Source: Chondrinema litorale (GTDB taxonomy: Bacteria > Bacteroidota > Bacteroidia > Cytophagales > Flammeovirgaceae). Taken from it: a DNA stretch of 64,000 bases. Made by a program: the position numbers and the translations under genes. The notes below the pieces were generated by a model. The model saw only the letters and a program-made list of their open reading frames with translations, had not been told where the DNA came from and ran no database searches. Shown here in pieces: positions 51,401 to 59,303 of this stretch (position 1 is its first letter; every line of letters begins with the position of its first letter). The DNA lies in contig NZ_CP111044.1 of NCBI RefSeq assembly GCF_026250525.1, positions 186,001-250,000 of the forward strand. The letters are read 5' to 3'.

Positions 51401-51572
51401 TTACTAAAAGTTGACATTTACTATATACACTGGGTGATGCCAAATAAAGTGCTTCTAGAAAGTGGGCATCTTGCAAATGGCGAATAATGACTTCTTTGCT
51501 AACATCTCCTTGAAATGGCAGTGTAGGTGTGCGTAGTATAAGCTTAGGATGAAAGTTGTAGTCTGGTTTCAT
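48465..51572 (-). CDS. lanB: Full-length class I lanthipeptide dehydratase (LanB)
   Basis: 1035 residues from MKPDYNFHPK (a longer frame from 51590 adds six residues and is less likely). The N-terminal glutamylation domain has YNFHPKLILRTPTLPF, SRCTPFGLFAGCTV (about 83-96) and APRL-like VIVPRLSSAHNYTNRSMPIYHFLAELQ. The C-terminal glutamate-elimination (SpaB_C) domain starts near 755 (GSEWLYYKLYCG.. WFFIRFIDPDHHIRIRFHL). Such enzymes use glutamyl-tRNA to dehydrate Ser/Thr in a precursor peptide. Both domains are in one chain, unlike the split LanB of pinensin loci. Its likely substrates are the nine peptides at 61-63 kb, which have Thr22 and variable tail Thr/Ser. Transcribed away from the biosynthetic operon. 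Confidence 0.93.
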   Translation of the reverse strand: MKPDYNFHPKLILRTPTLPFQGDVSKEVIIRHLQDAHFLEALYLASPSVYSKCQLLVNNQITNPKEEQKILNTLIKYYTRMFSRCTPFGLFAGCTVVNWDESQNLKIDTSKKQQHTRLDMHYLCALSQHLAQKKFLKYELKYFPNSSVYKIGDEIRYIEYQYVDGKRIHQISAVENSEYLQKAFEICKTGCNPQNIAPYIIDDEIDKDTALEFIEQLISAQLLVSELEPAITGEEFIYQLLKVLERIESSNPDEELQQIIHHLKQIDELLKSIDGGNGNNLAAYEEIISILEKLEVPFEQNKLFQTDTIFPDEEQKLDIKYQQQIMEAFELLQYLTPKRDNKLLENFIKEFYTRYEDKEMPLLQVLDTESGIGFGEVDNSGNTPLVEDIELNDDHIKTTKIERSVAAQYLYEKVRAAEKNGQFCIQLDKQVFNKLPKQEFNLSPSLSVMFRMLDDEKLFIESFSGSSAANLLGRFAHANPKIDEVVNEVTELEQAKNTDVIFAEIVHLPESRIGNILLRPVFREYEIPYLTKSAVAADQQISLQDLYISVKNNQLVLRSKKLNKVIVPRLSSAHNYTNRSMPIYHFLAELQNQGLQTYLQLQPDHKQMGTAFIPRIIYKNIILYPATWKLQKDEFNMLIKGKDIPEALKQFQQKWNLPRYFVLADADRELMIDLENDLMTKAWIDTIKNRDEITLKEFIFDKTKNPITDANGKPIVNQFISSLIKQKAAHQIKIIAEDKADNQVQREFSLGSEWLYYKLYCGVDAADKILVETIKPLIELLRSENLIDKWFFIRFIDPDHHIRIRFHLPKVSVIGKVILQINTYLKPYEEENIIWQTQTAIYRRELERYGKKSITEIESLFAADSQFILEALEQLAFSDEATHHRWLFGISACNAILDVFNYTLSEKLEISRKLKTAFAEEFNMDKNLKLQLDKKYRSFRPDISALLNQNTPEEIDFLQFLCEPYKKLKLLAEKIMSSHNKPSLDGAVSSLLHMHLNRLLPAKQRLHELLIYDFMYRHYMSQQAILKKKKDFSHG

Positions 51573-52009
51573 AATGGTATAGCAAGTCAAATTTTTCTAT
51601 TGGGTAATATAGAAAATATCCTTCAAATCCAGAATTACTATTAATTAGTTATTAAAAAAAGCGAGTTCATAAGCTGAAAAAACAAGATTCGTACAAGGCC
51701 TTGTTAATTATTCCTGGTTGATACCTCCAAAACTGGGGTTTTATCCATCATAAACATCTCAAAAATCTTTTTTCAAATATTTGTACTTCTAAAAAGCGGG
51801 TTCGTGTAATAATTTTCAAATGGCGAATATTCTGGTGCATCTTTGAAATAACAAAGGAGATGAAGGGAAGACAAAAAGAAAGAAGCTCCAGAGTTTTTAA
51901 GAAACCTGAAAGAGGCGGAGGAGACATATAATGTATTAAAAATAGGGCTTGTGACCCAATGTGGCGAAGCCATATCCAAAGAAGAAGAAAACGCAAAAAC
52001 TATAAAACC
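51573..52009. other. Divergent intergenic region and leader of the acyl/RiPP operon
   Basis: About 437 bases between lanB and the UpxY gene without a supported gene. It contains the 12-base palindrome ACAAGGCCTTGT (51693-51704), an AAAAC/GTTTT hairpin near 51730-51743, TTTGTAC (51780-51786, the reverse of GTACAAA seen upstream of the LytS gene) and a small TGGC-GAA-GCCA hairpin near 51961-51972 shortly before the UpxY start. A long leader is typical for operons controlled by NusG paralogs. Confidence 0.5.
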
Positions 52010-52531
52010 ATGAAAAAAAACGCTCATTTAAATCCGTCTTGGTATGTTGTTTACACATATCCGCAAGCTGAAAAGCAAGTTAGAAACAAAGTAAATGAAT
52101 TGGGTTACGAAACATTTCTTCCCATGCAAAAAGAAGTTCGCCAATGGAGCGATCGCAAAAAAGAAATTGAAGCACCGCTTTTTCCGAACTATGTGTTTGT
52201 AAAAACTAGCTCGCAAGAGAGATTCAATTTAATGAAAGTGAGAGGTTTAGTAAACTTCATTTCTTTTGGAGGCACACCAGTTTCAATTCCTGAAGAAGAG
52301 ATTGAATCAATCAAAAAAGTACTTTGTGGAAACCCAGTAGTTTCTTCTACAGCAGATAACTACCACATTGGCGACAGAGTAACAATTACCAAAGGCCAGT
52401 TTGCAGGAACAGAAGGCATACTAGTAAGAGAAAATGGTAAAAGCAGATTTGTAGTTCAGTTACAAGCTTTAAAACAATCTGTTTCAATCGATATCTCTAA
52501 AGATTATTTGAGCACTTGCACATTTAGCTAA
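52010..52531 (+). CDS. UpxY/LoaP-type NusG paralog (operon-specific transcription antiterminator)
   Basis: 173 residues from ATG 52010; a start 51 bases upstream would add a basic tail unlike the family. NGN domain SWYVVYTYPQAEKQVRNKV.. ETFLPMQKEVRQWSDRKKEIEAPLFPNYVFVK, linker, and KOW domain GDRVTITKGQFAGTEGILV (about 120-145). Specialised NusG proteins load onto RNA polymerase in the leader and let it read through terminators of the long operon they head. Here that operon runs from 52.6 kb to at least the ACP gene and perhaps through the peptide array with its hairpins. Confidence 0.92.
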   Translation: MKKNAHLNPSWYVVYTYPQAEKQVRNKVNELGYETFLPMQKEVRQWSDRKKEIEAPLFPNYVFVKTSSQERFNLMKVRGLVNFISFGGTPVSIPEEEIESIKKVLCGNPVVSSTADNYHIGDRVTITKGQFAGTEGILVRENGKSRFVVQLQALKQSVSIDISKDYLSTCTFS

Positions 52532-52598
52532 TAAACTCAACCTAACACTAAGTCAATCGCTATCTATTTCAATTATCAACGACTAAAAAAATACCCCT

Positions 52599-53771
52599 AT
52601 GGAAACTATCAGCAGCCAACTTTACAAACAAAACTATCATCGTCTCAAAGAGCATATTACCCAACGCGAGCAGCTTAAAAAAGAAAAGAAGCAATTAAAA
52701 GATTTCAATTTTTTATCAGCAAATCTTTCCAACTTTTTGCCAACTGTTCCAGAATCATCGCATGAAAACATATACTATAACATACTCTACAATAACTCAC
52801 GGCTTGTGACAGAACCGTCGTATCCTGACCTTATAAACAATATTAACCGCTTAGGCGACACAAGTTGTCTAGAACAACAAACACCAGCTATATACTGTAC
52901 TTATCATTTGGGTTCTTACCGGTCAATCATAGGGGTATTGGCCAGTGCAGGCAAAGACTTTGTACTTTTGGTAGACCAAAACACCTATAATAAGCAGCAC
53001 ATAAAAGTTACTGAAATTGTAAACTCAATACATGCCAACTTTAACCAATCGTCCTATTTTGGGCTCGAAGCAGCAGAACAACACGACATTGCCATCCGAC
53101 TATTTAAACACATTCGATCTGGTAGATCAATTGTAGCATACCTGGATGGCAACACCGGAGTAGGAGGTATCTATAAAAAAGACCCTCAATTTTTGAATAT
53201 TCCTTTTTTACATCAAAACCTCTATTCGAGAAAGGGAATTACCACCCTTTCTTATGCCGCAAAAGTGCCTGTTATTCCGGTGATCTCCTGGTATGATGAC
53301 CATGAACAAGACGTAAAACTCAAATTTTATGATCCGATTAATCCACTTGAGTGGACCAAAGGAAAAGAAGATTATTGCTACACAGTTACCTCTTATTTGT
53401 ATAAGATACTCGAAGAAAAACTGCTCACTTATTACGACCAATGGGAGGGTTGGCTCTATGTGCATAAATACCTCGACTGGGATAATATAAAGCGAGTTAT
53501 CAGTATAGAAAATACAACAGATAATGGCGGAGCTGTGGAAAATTTAGTCTTCAATAAAACGGAGTATAGCCTTTTTAAACTTGACGAAAACTGTTTTCTG
53601 TTTAATAGGGCAACCTATAGTGCCTACGAAATTAACGAAGAGTTATTAAGCTTTTTGGATAAGCGGGAAACCGTGAATCCTGAGTACAGCATAGCTGCAA
53701 ATCTCTCTGACTCACTCTTACAAAACCTGATAGAAAAACGGGTTTTAATTCAATCTAAATTGGCGTCTTAA
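52599..53771 (+). CDS. LpxL/HtrB-like acyltransferase fused to a PqqD/RRE-like domain
   Basis: 390 residues. Residues about 90-300 resemble lipid A-type (LpxL/HtrB) acyltransferases: YCTYHLGSYRSIIGVLAS with His103, IVAYLDGN (Asp183), FLNIPFLHQNLYSRKGI and AAKVPVIPVISWY. The usual H-x4-D/E pair reads His103-Arg108, so the acid is missing or displaced. Residues about 310-390 look like a PqqD-fold RiPP recognition element: YSLFKLDENCFLFN, ATYSAYEINEELLSFLD, then LLQNLIEKRVLI. This would let an acyltransferase hold a RiPP leader peptide. It follows UpxY and precedes the AMP ligase. The RRE reading is by eye and needs profile confirmation. Confidence 0.75.
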   Translation: METISSQLYKQNYHRLKEHITQREQLKKEKKQLKDFNFLSANLSNFLPTVPESSHENIYYNILYNNSRLVTEPSYPDLINNINRLGDTSCLEQQTPAIYCTYHLGSYRSIIGVLASAGKDFVLLVDQNTYNKQHIKVTEIVNSIHANFNQSSYFGLEAAEQHDIAIRLFKHIRSGRSIVAYLDGNTGVGGIYKKDPQFLNIPFLHQNLYSRKGITTLSYAAKVPVIPVISWYDDHEQDVKLKFYDPINPLEWTKGKEDYCYTVTSYLYKILEEKLLTYYDQWEGWLYVHKYLDWDNIKRVISIENTTDNGGAVENLVFNKTEYSLFKLDENCFLFNRATYSAYEINEELLSFLDKRETVNPEYSIAANLSDSLLQNLIEKRVLIQSKLAS

Positions 53772-53807
53772 AACCCAAATTTTCTAAACCTTTGCTATGA
53801 TAAAAAT

Positions 53808-55232
53808 ATGAATCATTCCATCATTAATATTCTTAAAGAGAATTGTAGTAACTCAGTTGCACTCATCGAATGCGGAAAAGGCATTACTTATAGCGAGCTA
53901 TGGGCAAAAGTAAACCTCTATGCAAAAGAGCTAGAAAAACAGGGAATTGATAAGGGAAAAATCATTGTGCTCTCGTTCCCAAATTCTATAGAACTATCTA
54001 TTATATTCTTAGCACTTTTACAGCTCGAAGCCATTCCGCTTATTGTAAATGAATTACAAGAAAATGCCATCGATTTCGAAAAATTGAACTGCTATGGCTA
54101 TCTAGCTCACGAAAAAAATACTAGTTCGGCACTTTATAAATCTCTGATTGAAAGAAAGCTGAAATGCGAATCTATATTCAATATCAGCTTTCTATTTAAA
54201 AACGGTCAGTATAATTCTCATAAGCACTTAGAAGATACCGCTTTGCTTGTGACCAGTTCTGGAAGCACGAGTATTAGCAAGGTGATAAAACTGAGTGCAG
54301 CTGGCACCATTGCCAACATAAAAGCCAATGTAAAATCGATTGGGATTCGCCCAGATGATACTACCATAATGGCTTTACCCATGAACTATTCTTACGGTTT
54401 AATCGCTCAGTTTCTCAGCCATTTGTATGTAGGTAGTAAAATTGTATTGGCAGATGCAAGGTTTGCCATTACCCAAATTCCAAGATTGATTCCTGCTAGT
54501 AAAGCAACCTCTTTGTTTACTGTGCCGCCAATGATTCGACAGATCAATTACATGCAGGAGAAAGGATTTTTTACTGGTGATTTTAGCTCACTAAGATTTA
54601 TAACAGTAGGAGGGAATCACATAGAAAAAGAGTCTCTACAAAGAGCTATGAATGTTTTTAGCTGTCCATTTATTAAAACTTATGGACTTGCAGAGGCTGG
54701 ACCAAGAGTGAGTACTTACAAAGTTGAAACGCCAACAGATCCGGAAATAGATTCAGTAGGTTATCCACTAGAAGGTGTGAAAATGAGGGTGTTGGATGCC
54801 ATAGGCAACAATGCCAAACCGAATGAAATTGGCAGAGTGTTAATAGAAAGCCCTTCGGTAATGAATGGATATATGCATGAGTTACCTCCTCATGTAAAGC
54901 CACAACAAAGTATACTCACAGAAGACATGGCTTACTTCTCAGAAACAGGAAAACTCTTTGTGTTGGGCAGAAGTAAAAACCAGATTGTAGTAGAAGGTCG
55001 CAGTATCTGGTTTCAAGAAATAGCCAATGCAATCTACAGTACTGGAAAAGTGCTAAAAGCCATAGTAGATGTAAAAAATGGCGAAACCATTATTTCTATA
55101 GTCACCATGCCAGCTTGCAAGCTCACGCACGAATCGGTCTACTTGTTACTGTGCGAGCACTTCCAGTTTAATGCATGGGAAAAAGTGAAAATAGAGTTCC
55201 TAAAAGCCAATTCTGTTAAAGTCGCAAAATAG
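53808..55232 (+). CDS. AMP-dependent acyl/aryl ligase
   Basis: 474 residues, ANL superfamily. The phosphate loop reads LLVTSSGSTSISKVIKLS (TSSGSTS at 149-155), the A5 motif TYGLAEAGPR (291-300), and the A8-type hinge FVLGRSKNQIVVEGRSIW. The C-terminal domain is short and the chain ends NSVKVAK, where the catalytic Lys is expected. Such ligases activate a carboxylic acid as its adenylate and load it on an acyl carrier protein, as in aryl polyene loci. Here it probably supplies the starter or free acyl chain to the ACP encoded at 60.6 kb. Confidence 0.87.
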   Translation: MNHSIINILKENCSNSVALIECGKGITYSELWAKVNLYAKELEKQGIDKGKIIVLSFPNSIELSIIFLALLQLEAIPLIVNELQENAIDFEKLNCYGYLAHEKNTSSALYKSLIERKLKCESIFNISFLFKNGQYNSHKHLEDTALLVTSSGSTSISKVIKLSAAGTIANIKANVKSIGIRPDDTTIMALPMNYSYGLIAQFLSHLYVGSKIVLADARFAITQIPRLIPASKATSLFTVPPMIRQINYMQEKGFFTGDFSSLRFITVGGNHIEKESLQRAMNVFSCPFIKTYGLAEAGPRVSTYKVETPTDPEIDSVGYPLEGVKMRVLDAIGNNAKPNEIGRVLIESPSVMNGYMHELPPHVKPQQSILTEDMAYFSETGKLFVLGRSKNQIVVEGRSIWFQEIANAIYSTGKVLKAIVDVKNGETIISIVTMPACKLTHESVYLLLCEHFQFNAWEKVKIEFLKANSVKVAK

Positions 55233-55253
55233 GCAATTGATAAAAAAATAACT

Positions 55254-55907
55254 ATGCTCAAAAGTTGTCAGGTATATTATACAAAGATAGATCAGTTACC
55301 CTCTGCCGAACTGGTGGCAAGCATGATGGATCGCTTTCCACCATTGCTAAAGAAGCGTCTGTCTATGTATAAAGCAGAAAGAGCAAGAGCATTATCACTC
55401 ACGGGCAAGTTGTTGTTATCACATGGTTTAAAAGATATGGGTTATTATGAAGATGCTTTACAAGAGATATATTATTCTGGAAATGGCAGGCCATTTTTTC
55501 AAAACTTACAGATAGACTTTAATATCTCGCACTCAAAAGACATCATTATTTGCGCCATTGCCCCCCAGTGTAAAGTGGGAATAGATATACAACATGTAGT
55601 TAAAATTAGTAAAAGAGCATCGAGTTTTTTTCTCCATCCATTAGAAGATCAAGATATGGATAATCATAGCAAGATTACTGTGTGGGCGAAGAAAGAAGCA
55701 ATAGGAAAAGTAGATGGAAACGGACTTGGAATGGCTTTTACAGAGATTTACTGCCCAGAAAATATTTACTATCAAGGTCAAAATACTTATTACATCCATC
55801 AGCTAGATATTCATACCGATTATGTGTGTTGTATCGCTTTTCACCAGAAGTCGGTGGATATTGAAACGAAAGAGGTGGATTTAGTCCAATTAGTCAAAGA
55901 ATTTTAA
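55254..55907 (+). CDS. Sfp-type 4'-phosphopantetheinyl transferase
   Basis: 217 residues. Family motifs: GNGRPFFQNLQIDFNISHSK, VGIDIQHV (Asp111; the usual second acid is Gln113) and VWAKKEAIGKVDGNGLG (Glu148, Lys152). It transfers the phosphopantetheine arm of CoA to the acyl carrier protein, here most likely to Ser48 of the ACP gene at 60609. It begins 22 bases after the AMP ligase gene, within the same operon. Confidence 0.93.
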   Translation: MLKSCQVYYTKIDQLPSAELVASMMDRFPPLLKKRLSMYKAERARALSLTGKLLLSHGLKDMGYYEDALQEIYYSGNGRPFFQNLQIDFNISHSKDIIICAIAPQCKVGIDIQHVVKISKRASSFFLHPLEDQDMDNHSKITVWAKKEAIGKVDGNGLGMAFTEIYCPENIYYQGQNTYYIHQLDIHTDYVCCIAFHQKSVDIETKEVDLVQLVKEF

Positions 55908-55949
55908 GAAAGATCAACCCAAAATATCAACATTTTAAAACTCAAAATC

Positions 55950-56420
55950 ATGATTACCGAAACGAAAATTGATTACCCCAAACCAGAAACGCTATTGCCA
56001 CATCGCCCGCCATTTTTATTGGTAGATAATATCGTTGACTTTAAGTTTGGTGAATCACTCACAGCCAATAAAGAGATTGGCAAAGATGAAATCTTTTTCC
56101 AAGGTCATTTTCCGGGCTACCCACTTTTACCAGGTGTAATTCTGGTAGAGATGATGTTCCAAACCTGCGGCTTATATGGCAGATTAGAAGCCCTCAACTT
56201 TGGTAATTCCGAACAAGTTCAGGTTCCGCAGAAACCAGCTTCTGGCAGAGCTATCAAAATTAAAAATGTGTCTTTTCACAAAGAAATAAGGCCAGAGAGC
56301 AAACTTCAAATAGAAGTAAAGTTTAAACACAAACTAATGGGTTTCTCTGAGTTTGATGCCAAAGTAATTTGCGAAGGCAAAGTAGCAGCAAAAGGCAGCG
56401 TAACTGTCCATATCTCCTGA
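55950..56420 (+). CDS. FabZ-like hot-dog 3-hydroxyacyl-ACP dehydratase
   Basis: 156 residues, single hot-dog domain. LLPHRPPFLLVDNI starts it, and the catalytic pair is intact: His53 in FFQGHFPGYP and Glu67 in PGVILVEMMFQ. It removes water from 3-hydroxyacyl-ACP to give a trans-2-enoyl chain. Together with the ketoreductase, ketosynthase and absent enoyl reductase it would leave double bonds in the chain. It lies between the PPTase and the KS-like genes. Confidence 0.92.
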   Translation: MITETKIDYPKPETLLPHRPPFLLVDNIVDFKFGESLTANKEIGKDEIFFQGHFPGYPLLPGVILVEMMFQTCGLYGRLEALNFGNSEQVQVPQKPASGRAIKIKNVSFHKEIRPESKLQIEVKFKHKLMGFSEFDAKVICEGKVAAKGSVTVHIS

Positions 56421-56462
56421 TTATAAAAGCCTGTTTTATTCAACAATCAAAAAAATAACATC

Positions 56463-57707
56463 ATGGAAAATCAACAAAGAATTGTAATTACCGGAGTTGG
56501 AACGGTGTCTAGCATGGGTGTGGGAAAAGCTTCGTTTATCGATAAAATTACTCAAAATTTATCTGGTATCTCGCTTAGAGAAAAGTGGGAATACCAAGAA
56601 ATAGAAAAACAATACTGTGGCGTTTGCACAGAGTTTTCAATAAAGAATTATTTAGCTGGTTTACGTTTTCCATTTCCCCTGAGGTATTCGCAATTGGCTA
56701 TGCTGGGCTGTCATTTGGCGATTGATGACGCACAGCTAGACCTACCTTCATTCTCACCAGAAAGATTAGGGTTGATCTTAAATACAGATATAGCTGCTAA
56801 TGCAGCGGTCGAGAGTTACTTGACTAAACTGTATGAAAGAGGTGCAGATAAGGTAAGTCCGCTGAACTTTACTAAGACAGTGGCCAATTGTGCTCTGGGA
56901 GATGTAACCCGCTTCTTTAAATTAAGAGGTCCAAGCTCTATGCTTTTGGGAGAAAACAGCGCAGCTTATGGTTTCGATCTGCTGCAAGACGACAAAGCAG
57001 ATGTAATGATCTGTGGCGGTTTTGATGAACTAAGAGATTCTACTTTTTTCAATTATGTATTGAGTGATAAAGTTTTATCTCCCAAAAATGAAAAGGGAGA
57101 ATATGTTTCTCTCAAAGAAAAACTAGGTACTCCCGAAGAAGAAGGAAAGCTTATTCTTGGCGAAGGTTCTGCCTTTGTAGTGATGGAAAAACTAGAGCAC
57201 GCACTCGAAAGAAATGCACCTATCTATGCGGAAGTATTGGGCTATTCTACCGGATGCGATGGTATTGGAAACCACTTGCTAACAGAGCGCTCCCATACCG
57301 ACTTAGCTTCTGTTATGTTAGATTCCATCCAACATACAGGTATAAGTGAAAACGATGTGGATTTGGTGGTGGGTGGTTCTTGCTTGCCTTGGCAGGTAAA
57401 AAGCTACGAAGCGAAAGCCATCGAAAATGTGTGTAAAAAAGAAGAGGTTTACTACACCACTATTAAATCTAAAACTGGTGAAACACTGGGAGCATCGGCC
57501 ACACTCTCACTGGCTACTGGAGCACTGGGTGTAAAATACGAAATGGTGCCAGGCACAGGCTTTCCAAATCAAGTGCTGGAAGGTGTAAATAAGCAGATCA
57601 TCATTCCTGAAGAAAGTGTAGAGGTAAAAGATAAAATCAACTACGCTATTGTAAACTCTATCCATTTGGGAGGCAATACCACCAGTATGGTACTCAAGAA
57701 ATATTAA
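56463..57707 (+). CDS. Ketosynthase-like chain-length factor lacking the active-site Cys
   Basis: 414 residues, thiolase-fold ketosynthase. Alignment on LRGP (154-157) with the ketosynthase at 59304 places Asn165 (in LLGENSAAYGF) where Cys160 is in the active enzyme. The two catalytic histidines are also lost: the first motif reads VGGSCLPWQ instead of NAHGT, and the second KSKTGETLGAS has Glu for His. This is the pattern of a chain-length factor, which dimerises with an active ketosynthase to set chain length in type II polyketide and aryl polyene synthases. The partner is probably the product of the 59304 gene. Confidence 0.88.
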   Translation: MENQQRIVITGVGTVSSMGVGKASFIDKITQNLSGISLREKWEYQEIEKQYCGVCTEFSIKNYLAGLRFPFPLRYSQLAMLGCHLAIDDAQLDLPSFSPERLGLILNTDIAANAAVESYLTKLYERGADKVSPLNFTKTVANCALGDVTRFFKLRGPSSMLLGENSAAYGFDLLQDDKADVMICGGFDELRDSTFFNYVLSDKVLSPKNEKGEYVSLKEKLGTPEEEGKLILGEGSAFVVMEKLEHALERNAPIYAEVLGYSTGCDGIGNHLLTERSHTDLASVMLDSIQHTGISENDVDLVVGGSCLPWQVKSYEAKAIENVCKKEEVYYTTIKSKTGETLGASATLSLATGALGVKYEMVPGTGFPNQVLEGVNKQIIIPEESVEVKDKINYAIVNSIHLGGNTTSMVLKKY

Positions 57708-57761
57708 TCAACCACTAATACTTTATAAATCATTCATTCAATCTTTTAAAACTTTATTATC

Positions 57762-58424
57762 ATGAAAAAACTGATTTTCACCCTATTAACATTGGCATTT
57801 ACTTATGCTGTTGTACTTGCTCAAGACAATGCTTACGAAGCTGCTGTGCTAGAGAATGTTCAAATATTAGATACGGCAGTTACAGAAGCTACTTTCTTAA
57901 CGATGGCTAATAACTTTGAAAGAATTGCACTCGCAGAAAAAGACAAATGGTTGCCTTACTACTACGCAGCTTTCAGCAAGATTAACCAAGCAATGGTTAC
58001 CAAAGACATCAACGAAATAGATGTACTAGCTCAAAAGGCTAACAAGTATCTCGAAGTTGCTGATTCTCTTTCTCCAAATAACTCAGAGATTTTATGCTTA
58101 AAAGCGCTTTCTTATAGCAGTAGAATTAAAGTAGATGTAATGGGTCGTGGAATGAAATTCGTATCCAAATCTAACTCTTACCTCAAAGAAGCTTGTGCGA
58201 TAGACAAAAACAACCCAAGAGCTTACTATCTCTTAGCTCAAAACTTGTACAATGTTCCTGCTGATTTTGGTGGTGGCCCTGAAGCTGCAAAGAGATTATT
58301 CGATAACTCAGCCAGACTTTTTGCAGAAAATATCGCAGACGAAAACACCATTAAACCTCACTGGGGAAGAGCACCACTAGAGCATGCTTTAGGTCGCTAT
58401 AAAGATCAAGTTGAAGAAGATTAA
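57762..58424 (+). CDS. Secreted TPR-like protein
   Basis: 220 residues. Signal peptide MKKLIFTLLTLAFTYAVVLAQ, then helical repeats of TPR type: WLPYYYAAFSKINQA, KANKYLEVADSLSPNNSEILCLKALSYSSR, YLKEACAIDKNNPRAYYLLAQNLY. Probably periplasmic. It sits inside the acyl operon between the chain-length factor and the ketoreductase, so it may serve as an assembly or export partner. Its role is unknown. The start region AAACTTTATTATCATG resembles the start region of the peptide genes downstream. Confidence 0.8.
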   Translation: MKKLIFTLLTLAFTYAVVLAQDNAYEAAVLENVQILDTAVTEATFLTMANNFERIALAEKDKWLPYYYAAFSKINQAMVTKDINEIDVLAQKANKYLEVADSLSPNNSEILCLKALSYSSRIKVDVMGRGMKFVSKSNSYLKEACAIDKNNPRAYYLLAQNLYNVPADFGGGPEAAKRLFDNSARLFAENIADENTIKPHWGRAPLEHALGRYKDQVEED

Positions 58425-58492
58425 TTCCTAAGTCGATAATCACTAACAAATCAGATACATACACAAATTGAATTAACATCAGAAAAGCAATT

Positions 58493-59242
58493 ATGGAAGC
58501 ACATCAAAAAATAGCCCTTGTAACCGGTGGCACTCGGGGAATAGGAAGAGCTATCTCATTAGAACTTGCTCACCAAGGTTACAGAGTAATATTTACCTAT
58601 TTAAGCAAGGTAGAAATGGCTGAGTCACTCGTAAATGAAATCGCAGAACACAATTTACCGACAGCAAAAGCACTTAAGTGCGATATGAGCGATAGTAAAG
58701 AAGTAGCCAGCTTATTTAAAAATATCAAAAAAGAATTTCCGAAGATTGATGTAGTAGTAAACAATGCAGGAATTCTTGGTAATAGCCGCCCGTTTATGTT
58801 CACTACAGACGATGAATGGTGGAAAGTAGTAAAAACCAATGTGGCTAGTGTGGTAAATACTTGTCGCAATGTACTACCGATGATGATCCGCCAGAAGCGC
58901 GGTGTAATTATCAATATCACATCCCTATCAGGCCAAAAAGGCAATCCGGGTCAATCAGCTTATTCAGCATCAAAAGCAGCCATTGTTTCATTCTCTAAAG
59001 CACTTACCAAAGAAGTAGCTCGCTCAGGAGTGATTATAAACTGTGTTTCTCCTGGCTTAATCGAGACAGACATGACTTCAAACCTAAACAATGGTTATTT
59101 TGAAGAGCGCATGTCGAGAAGCCCACTTAAAAGAATGGGAACTTCTATAGAAGTAGCAAATTTGGTTAGTTATCTAGCAAGTGCAGCTCCTCAATACATT
59201 ATCGGGCAGGAGATTACCATAGATGGTGGCATCGGCGTATAA
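58493..59242 (+). CDS. FabG-like 3-oxoacyl-ACP reductase
   Basis: 249 residues, short-chain dehydrogenase. NADP-binding TGGTRGIG (11-18), NNAG (90-93), catalytic Ser144, Tyr157 and Lys161 (NITSLSGQKG, YSASKAA), and the C-terminal IIGQEITIDGG. It reduces 3-oxoacyl-ACP to 3-hydroxyacyl-ACP. It is placed between the TPR protein and the active ketosynthase. Confidence 0.93.
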   Translation: MEAHQKIALVTGGTRGIGRAISLELAHQGYRVIFTYLSKVEMAESLVNEIAEHNLPTAKALKCDMSDSKEVASLFKNIKKEFPKIDVVVNNAGILGNSRPFMFTTDDEWWKVVKTNVASVVNTCRNVLPMMIRQKRGVIINITSLSGQKGNPGQSAYSASKAAIVSFSKALTKEVARSGVIINCVSPGLIETDMTSNLNNGYFEERMSRSPLKRMGTSIEVANLVSYLASAAPQYIIGQEITIDGGIGV

Positions 59243-59303
59243 AGCAGATGATTGTTAAACACCTTCATTCAATTTCATAATCAATCATCAAATTTTAAAT
59301 GCT

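Noticed and set aside
48465..51572. LanB as a split or small PEARL-type enzyme
   Set aside because: Both the long glutamylation domain and the SpaB_C elimination domain are present in one 1,035-residue chain, so it is a full-length dehydratase.
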